A stretch of 8,215 nucleotides of DNA from Piscinibacter sp050175855 (GTDB taxonomy: Bacteria; Pseudomonadota; Gammaproteobacteria; Burkholderiales; Burkholderiaceae_C), in NCBI RefSeq assembly GCF_050175855.1, contig NZ_JBFXIO010000235.1, positions 1 to 8,215 on the forward strand. The letters are read 5' to 3'. Below, in pieces: positions 4,509-8,215 of the stretch (position 1 is its first letter; each line of letters begins with the position of its first letter). Both the position numbers and the translations under genes were made by a program. Under the pieces are notes generated by a model. That model had not been told where the DNA came from, searched no databases, and saw nothing but the letters and a program-made list of their open reading frames with translations.

Positions 4509-7500
4509 ATGGATACGCGAACCGCCCCGAATGCCACGTCGCGGGGCGAACCCGCCGATGACCTCAGCGCCCTGGCGTGGGTGCAGGACGAACTGCGCCG
4601 CACCCTCGAGGCGGCGCACAAGTCGCTGCGCCGCTGCCTCAAGGAAGCCGAGGCGGTCGGCAGCTCCGATGTCGACACCGTCGACCCCGCCGTACTGCGC
4701 AGCGCGCGCTCGTCGCTCCACCAGGGCGCCGGCGCGCTCGAGCTCGTCGGGCTGCCCGAGGCCGCGCTGGTGCTGCGCGCCAGCGAATCGCTGGTGCAGA
4801 AGTTCGTCGCCAAGCCGCACAAGCTGACGCCGCTGGTCGTCGAGGCGATCGAGCACGCCTCGTTCGCGCTGCTGGACTACCTGGGCCGCAGGCTGGCCGG
4901 CAAGCCGGTCTCGGCGCTGGCCATGTTCCCGCAGTACCGTGCCGTGCAGGAAGCGGCCGGTGCGGAGCGCATCCACCCGGCCGACCTGTGGAGCGTCGAT
5001 TGGCGCTGGCGCGAGATCGCCTCCGACACCAGCGTTCCGCCGCGTGCGCTCGACGCCGCCACGCGCACAGCGATGGAAGGGCACCTGCTGGGCATCATGC
5101 GCACGCCGCAGCCCACGCTGGCCGCAGCGCGCATGAGCGAAGGCTGCGCCGGCCTCGGCGCGGCGTCCGCCGATCCGCAGGTGGCCACGCTGTGGAAGCT
5201 CGCCTCGGCGGTGTTCGAGGCGCAGGCGCAGGGTCTGCTCGGCTTCGACGTGTTCAGCAAGCGCGTCGCTTCGCGCCTGCTGGCGCAGTACCGCGTGCTC
5301 GAACGCGGCCAGAACGAAGTGTCCGAGCGCCTGGCGCAAGACCTGCTCTTCTTCTGCGCGCAGGCCGAGTCCCCGGGTGACGGCCGGCGCGCGCCGCGGC
5401 TGGCGGCCGTGCGGCAGGTCTACGGCCTGGTCCACCACGTGCCCGCCGACTACAACATGGCCACGCTGGGCCGCTTCGACCCGGCCGTCGTGGTGCAGGC
5501 GCGCAAGCGCGTGGCCGCGGCCAAGGAGTCTTGGCAGGGCGTGGCCGGGGGCGAACTGCATCGCCTGTCGGGCCTGAACGAGCAGTTCTCGCTGGTCGGC
5601 GATTCGCTCAAGCGGCTGTTCCCGCTCGGCGAGGCCTTCGCGGCCGAGCTGCAGATGGCGATCGCGCAGACCATCAACAGCGGCGCGGCGCCCGAGCCGC
5701 AGCTGGCGATGGAGGTGGCCACCAGCCTGCTGTACGTCGAGGCGGCGCTGGAAGACTCGGACTTCGACAGCCCCGAGCAGGCCGAGCGTGTGCGCCGCCT
5801 GGCCGACCGGCTCGGCTCGGTGCGCGAAGGCAAGGCGCCGGAGCCGCTCGAGCCGTGGATGGAGGAGCTGTACCGCCGCGTCTCCGACCGCCAGACCATG
5901 GGCAGCGTGGTTCAGGAACTGCGGGCCTCGCTGGCCGAGGCCGAGAAGTCCATCGACCAGTTCTTCCGCAAACCCGACGATCGGCAGGTGCTGATCCCGG
6001 TGCCCAACCAGCTCTCGTCGATGCGCGGCGTGCTCTCGGTGCTCGGCATCGACCAGGCCACCGCGGCGCTGATGCGCATGCGCGACGAGATCGAGGGCCT
6101 GATCCAGACCGAGGTCGATCCAGCGCGCGTTTCGCAGACCGGCCTGTTCGACCGCATCGCCGGCAACCTGGGCGCACTCGGCTTCCTGATCGACATGCTC
6201 AGCGTCCAGCCGCAGATGGCCAAGTCGCTGTTCGTGTTCGACCCGCGCACCGGCACCCTCGACCCGGTCATGGGCCGCGGCGCGAGCACGCGCCACGCTG
6301 GTACGGTGCCGCCTGTCGAGCCGCGCCTAATCGAGCAGGCCCAGCAGCTCGCATTCGCGGCGTCCCAGCCCGATGTGCCGGTGGCCGAGGTCACCCGCGA
6401 TCTCGAGCGGCTGTCGCACGAGGCGCACCTGGCCGATCAGGACACGCTGGCCGAGACCGTCGATCGCACCCGCGAGGCGCTGTCGCGTGCCGAAGAGGCC
6501 GACGATCGCGAGGGCGTGGCGTCGGTGCGCGGCGAGCTCAGCGATCTGCTGGTCGACTTCGTGCACAGCAGCTCCGAGCCCATGCCGCTGGAGCCGGAGA
6601 TCGCCGAGTTCCGCGCCGCCCCGGTGCCGGTGACGGCACCGGCCGTGGCCGCCGAGCCGGAACTGGCCGAAGACGACGAGATGCGCGAGGTCTTCCTCGA
6701 GGAGGCCCGCGAAGTCCTGCAGGAGGCCGCCTCGGCCACCGACGGCCTGGCTGCGGCGCCGTCCGACGTGGCCCTGCTGACCACCGTGCGGCGCGCCTTC
6801 CATACCCTGAAGGGCAGCTCGCGCATGGTCGGGCTGAAGGAGTTCGGCGAAGCGGCCTGGGCCTGCGAGCAGATCTACAACACCCAGCTGGCCGAGAGCC
6901 GGCCGGCCGAGCCGGCGCTGGTCGAGTTCACTCGCTGGGTGCTCGGCGACCTCGGCTCGTGGGTCGAGGACATCGCCCAGCGCCGCGACGCTGCCCGCAG
7001 TGCCGCCGCCGTCAAGGCCGCCGCGCAGCGACTGGCCGCTGGTGAATCGCCGGTGCCCGAGGTGCCGGTGGTGCCCATCACGCTGGCGGTGCCCGAACTG
7101 CCGGCCGCCGAGGCCCTCGAGTTGCCAGCGCTCTCGCCCGAGCCGGTGGCCGCGCCTGCCGCGCCGCTGCCCGAAGTCTCGTTCGAGATCGACCTGTCCA
7201 CGCTCGACGCGCCGGCTGCACCCGCGGCCGAGAGTTTCGAGCCGCTGGCCACGCAGCCGCTGCCACTGGCCGAGCTGCCCGAGCCGGCACCCGCACCGGT
7301 CGATCTCTCGCTCGAGCTCATCGACCTCGACCTCGGCGGCGAGCCTGTCGAGTCCGCGACCGAAACGCCGGCACCGGCGGCGGCTGCGCCCGAGGACGAG
7401 AACGTCAAGGTCGTCGGCCCGCTGCGCATCGGCATCCCGCTGTTCAACATCTACCTCAACGAGGCCGACGAGCTCTCGCGCCGCCTGACCACCGAGGTGG

Positions 7501-8215
7501 CGGAATGGGCGATGGAACTGCATCGTCCGATCGGAGAAACGCCGATCGCGCTGGCCCACTCGCTGGCCGGCAGCTCGGCCACCGTCGGCTTCCAGGATCT
7601 CTCGCAGCTGGCCCGCGCGCTGGAGCACGCGCAGACCCGCTCGCAGGCGATCGGCTACGGCACCGCTGAAGAGGCGAAGCTCTTCGTCGACACCGCCGAG
7701 GAGATTCGCCGCCTGCTGCACCAGTTCGCTGCCGGCTTCCTCAAGGAGCCCGCCCCCGAGCTGCTGGCCCGTCTGGCCGAGCACGAACTCGAGTCGGCGC
7801 GCCGCCTCGAGGCGGCCACGGCTGCCGCCGACCTGCCGCCGGTCACGGGCATGGGCGCGCTCGACGAGGTGTCGCCGATCGAGCGCATCGAGCTGGCCCC
7901 GGCGCCGGCCGAACCGCCGAGTGCCGCGCTGCCCACCAGCCGCCCGATGGCCTTCGAGTCCAGCGGCATGGGCACGACCGGCTTCGGTACGCTGGATCCC
8001 CGCGTCGACGCGCTGGGCGTGGCGGAGCTCAAGCCGCTGGCCGAACTTCCCACGGCGGCCGCGAAGCATGCGACACCGGTCGAACGCGAAGTGGCGATCG
8101 AGGGCACCGAGGACATCGATGCCGTCGACGCGGTCGATGCCGAGCTGTTCCCGATCTTCGAGGAAGAGGGACAGGACCTGCTGCCCCAGCTGGCCGCGCA
8201 GTTGCGCGACTGGGC
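4509..8215 (+). CDS. chpA: ChpA/PilL-type hybrid CheA histidine kinase, N-terminal phosphotransfer region (3' end outside window)
   Basis: 1235 codons are present and the frame is still open at the right edge. A FimL-like N-terminal module has a candidate phospho-histidine at His71 (LHQGAGALELVGL). Residues about 160-450 are helical, with no motif I can assign. An HPt-like module near 450-565 has Ser503 where histidine is expected. A strong HPt domain (about 721-840) carries His765 in AFHTLKGSSRMVGL. An Ala/Pro/Glu-rich linker (about 843-965) precedes another HPt domain (about 966-1080) with His1017 in AHSLAGSSATVGF. A second linker (about 1104-1205) leads into the start of a further HPt-like helix (ELFPIFEEEGQDLLPQL, 1212-1228). 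The kinase, CheW and receiver domains expected from Pseudomonas ChpA are not reached. A weak TGAGAG (4497-4502) precedes the ATG, 23 bases after pilJ. It would be the kinase phosphorylating PilG and PilH. Confidence 0.93.
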   Translation, partial: MDTRTAPNATSRGEPADDLSALAWVQDELRRTLEAAHKSLRRCLKEAEAVGSSDVDTVDPAVLRSARSSLHQGAGALELVGLPEAALVLRASESLVQKFVAKPHKLTPLVVEAIEHASFALLDYLGRRLAGKPVSALAMFPQYRAVQEAAGAERIHPADLWSVDWRWREIASDTSVPPRALDAATRTAMEGHLLGIMRTPQPTLAAARMSEGCAGLGAASADPQVATLWKLASAVFEAQAQGLLGFDVFSKRVASRLLAQYRVLERGQNEVSERLAQDLLFFCAQAESPGDGRRAPRLAAVRQVYGLVHHVPADYNMATLGRFDPAVVVQARKRVAAAKESWQGVAGGELHRLSGLNEQFSLVGDSLKRLFPLGEAFAAELQMAIAQTINSGAAPEPQLAMEVATSLLYVEAALEDSDFDSPEQAERVRRLADRLGSVREGKAPEPLEPWMEELYRRVSDRQTMGSVVQELRASLAEAEKSIDQFFRKPDDRQVLIPVPNQLSSMRGVLSVLGIDQATAALMRMRDEIEGLIQTEVDPARVSQTGLFDRIAGNLGALGFLIDMLSVQPQMAKSLFVFDPRTGTLDPVMGRGASTRHAGTVPPVEPRLIEQAQQLAFAASQPDVPVAEVTRDLERLSHEAHLADQDTLAETVDRTREALSRAEEADDREGVASVRGELSDLLVDFVHSSSEPMPLEPEIAEFRAAPVPVTAPAVAAEPELAEDDEMREVFLEEAREVLQEAASATDGLAAAPSDVALLTTVRRAFHTLKGSSRMVGLKEFGEAAWACEQIYNTQLAESRPAEPALVEFTRWVLGDLGSWVEDIAQRRDAARSAAAVKAAAQRLAAGESPVPEVPVVPITLAVPELPAAEALELPALSPEPVAAPAAPLPEVSFEIDLSTLDAPAAPAAESFEPLATQPLPLAELPEPAPAPVDLSLELIDLDLGGEPVESATETPAPAAAAPEDENVKVVGPLRIGIPLFNIYLNEADELSRRLTTEVAEWAMELHRPIGETPIALAHSLAGSSATVGFQDLSQLARALEHAQTRSQAIGYGTAEEAKLFVDTAEEIRRLLHQFAAGFLKEPAPELLARLAEHELESARRLEAATAAADLPPVTGMGALDEVSPIERIELAPAPAEPPSAALPTSRPMAFESSGMGTTGFGTLDPRVDALGVAELKPLAELPTAAAKHATPVEREVAIEGTEDIDAVDAVDAELFPIFEEEGQDLLPQLAAQLRDW

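Noticed and set aside
4158..6296. 712-codon open frame on the minus strand opposite pilJ and chpA
   Set aside because: It is rich in Arg, His, Gln, Ala and Gly with no recognisable fold. It lies antisense to two clearly coding genes. Long antisense frames are expected from GC-rich codon use.
5531..7045. 504-codon open frame on the plus strand in another frame of chpA
   Set aside because: It is an Arg/Ala/Gly/Pro-rich translation with no motif, and it overlaps the frame that encodes the HPt domain around His765.
6327..8069. 580-codon open frame on the minus strand opposite chpA
   Set aside because: It has the same Arg/Gly/Gln/Leu-rich shadow composition and no domain. The plus strand carries HPt motifs throughout.
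1..8215. CRISPR arrays, insertion sequences, tRNA or rRNA genes, phage or attachment sites
   Set aside because: I saw no spaced direct repeats, transposase-like frames, terminal inverted repeats or structural RNA signatures; the window is nearly all coding sequence of one conserved operon.

Overview
The window is GC-rich (clearly above 60%) proteobacterial DNA. The genes are tightly packed, with strong G/C preference at third codon positions and long spurious open frames on the opposite strand. Gene order and protein character suggest a betaproteobacterium, most likely a member of Burkholderiales. That placement is inferred from family resemblance, not from a marker gene.

Layout: the first 360 bases are the 5' part of a minus-strand ThiD-like kinase gene that leaves the window at its left edge. 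A divergent intergenic region of about 160 bases follows. It contains the only A/T-rich patch in the window and a plausible sigma-70 promoter facing right. The rest is read rightward: a 57-residue rubredoxin gene, then pilG, pilH, pilI, pilJ and a very large chpA (pilL-type) gene that runs off the right edge after 1235 codons. Gaps between the rightward genes are 56, 86, 16, 30 and 23 bases, consistent with one operon.

How the genes work together: PilG and PilH (single-domain CheY-like receivers), PilI (CheW-like coupling protein), PilJ (a chemoreceptor-type transducer with duplicated PilJ sensor domains) and ChpA (a CheA-like kinase with a long array of phosphotransfer domains) form the Pil-Chp chemosensory system. 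In Pseudomonas this system controls type IV pilus extension and retraction, twitching motility and surface sensing. PilJ would signal through PilI to ChpA, which would phosphorylate PilG and PilH. The pilK methyltransferase gene, found between pilJ and chpA in Pseudomonas, is absent from that position here. The kinase, CheW and receiver parts of ChpA lie beyond the window.

This is a recognisable conserved locus, not a wholly new system. The points most worth a second look are: an arginine in the ThiD-like protein where E. coli ThiD has its substrate-binding glutamine; a rubredoxin at the head of a pilus chemosensory operon; a serine-for-histidine phosphotransfer-like module in ChpA; the missing pilK; and small GC-rich hairpins just upstream of the pilG and pilH ribosome binding sites.
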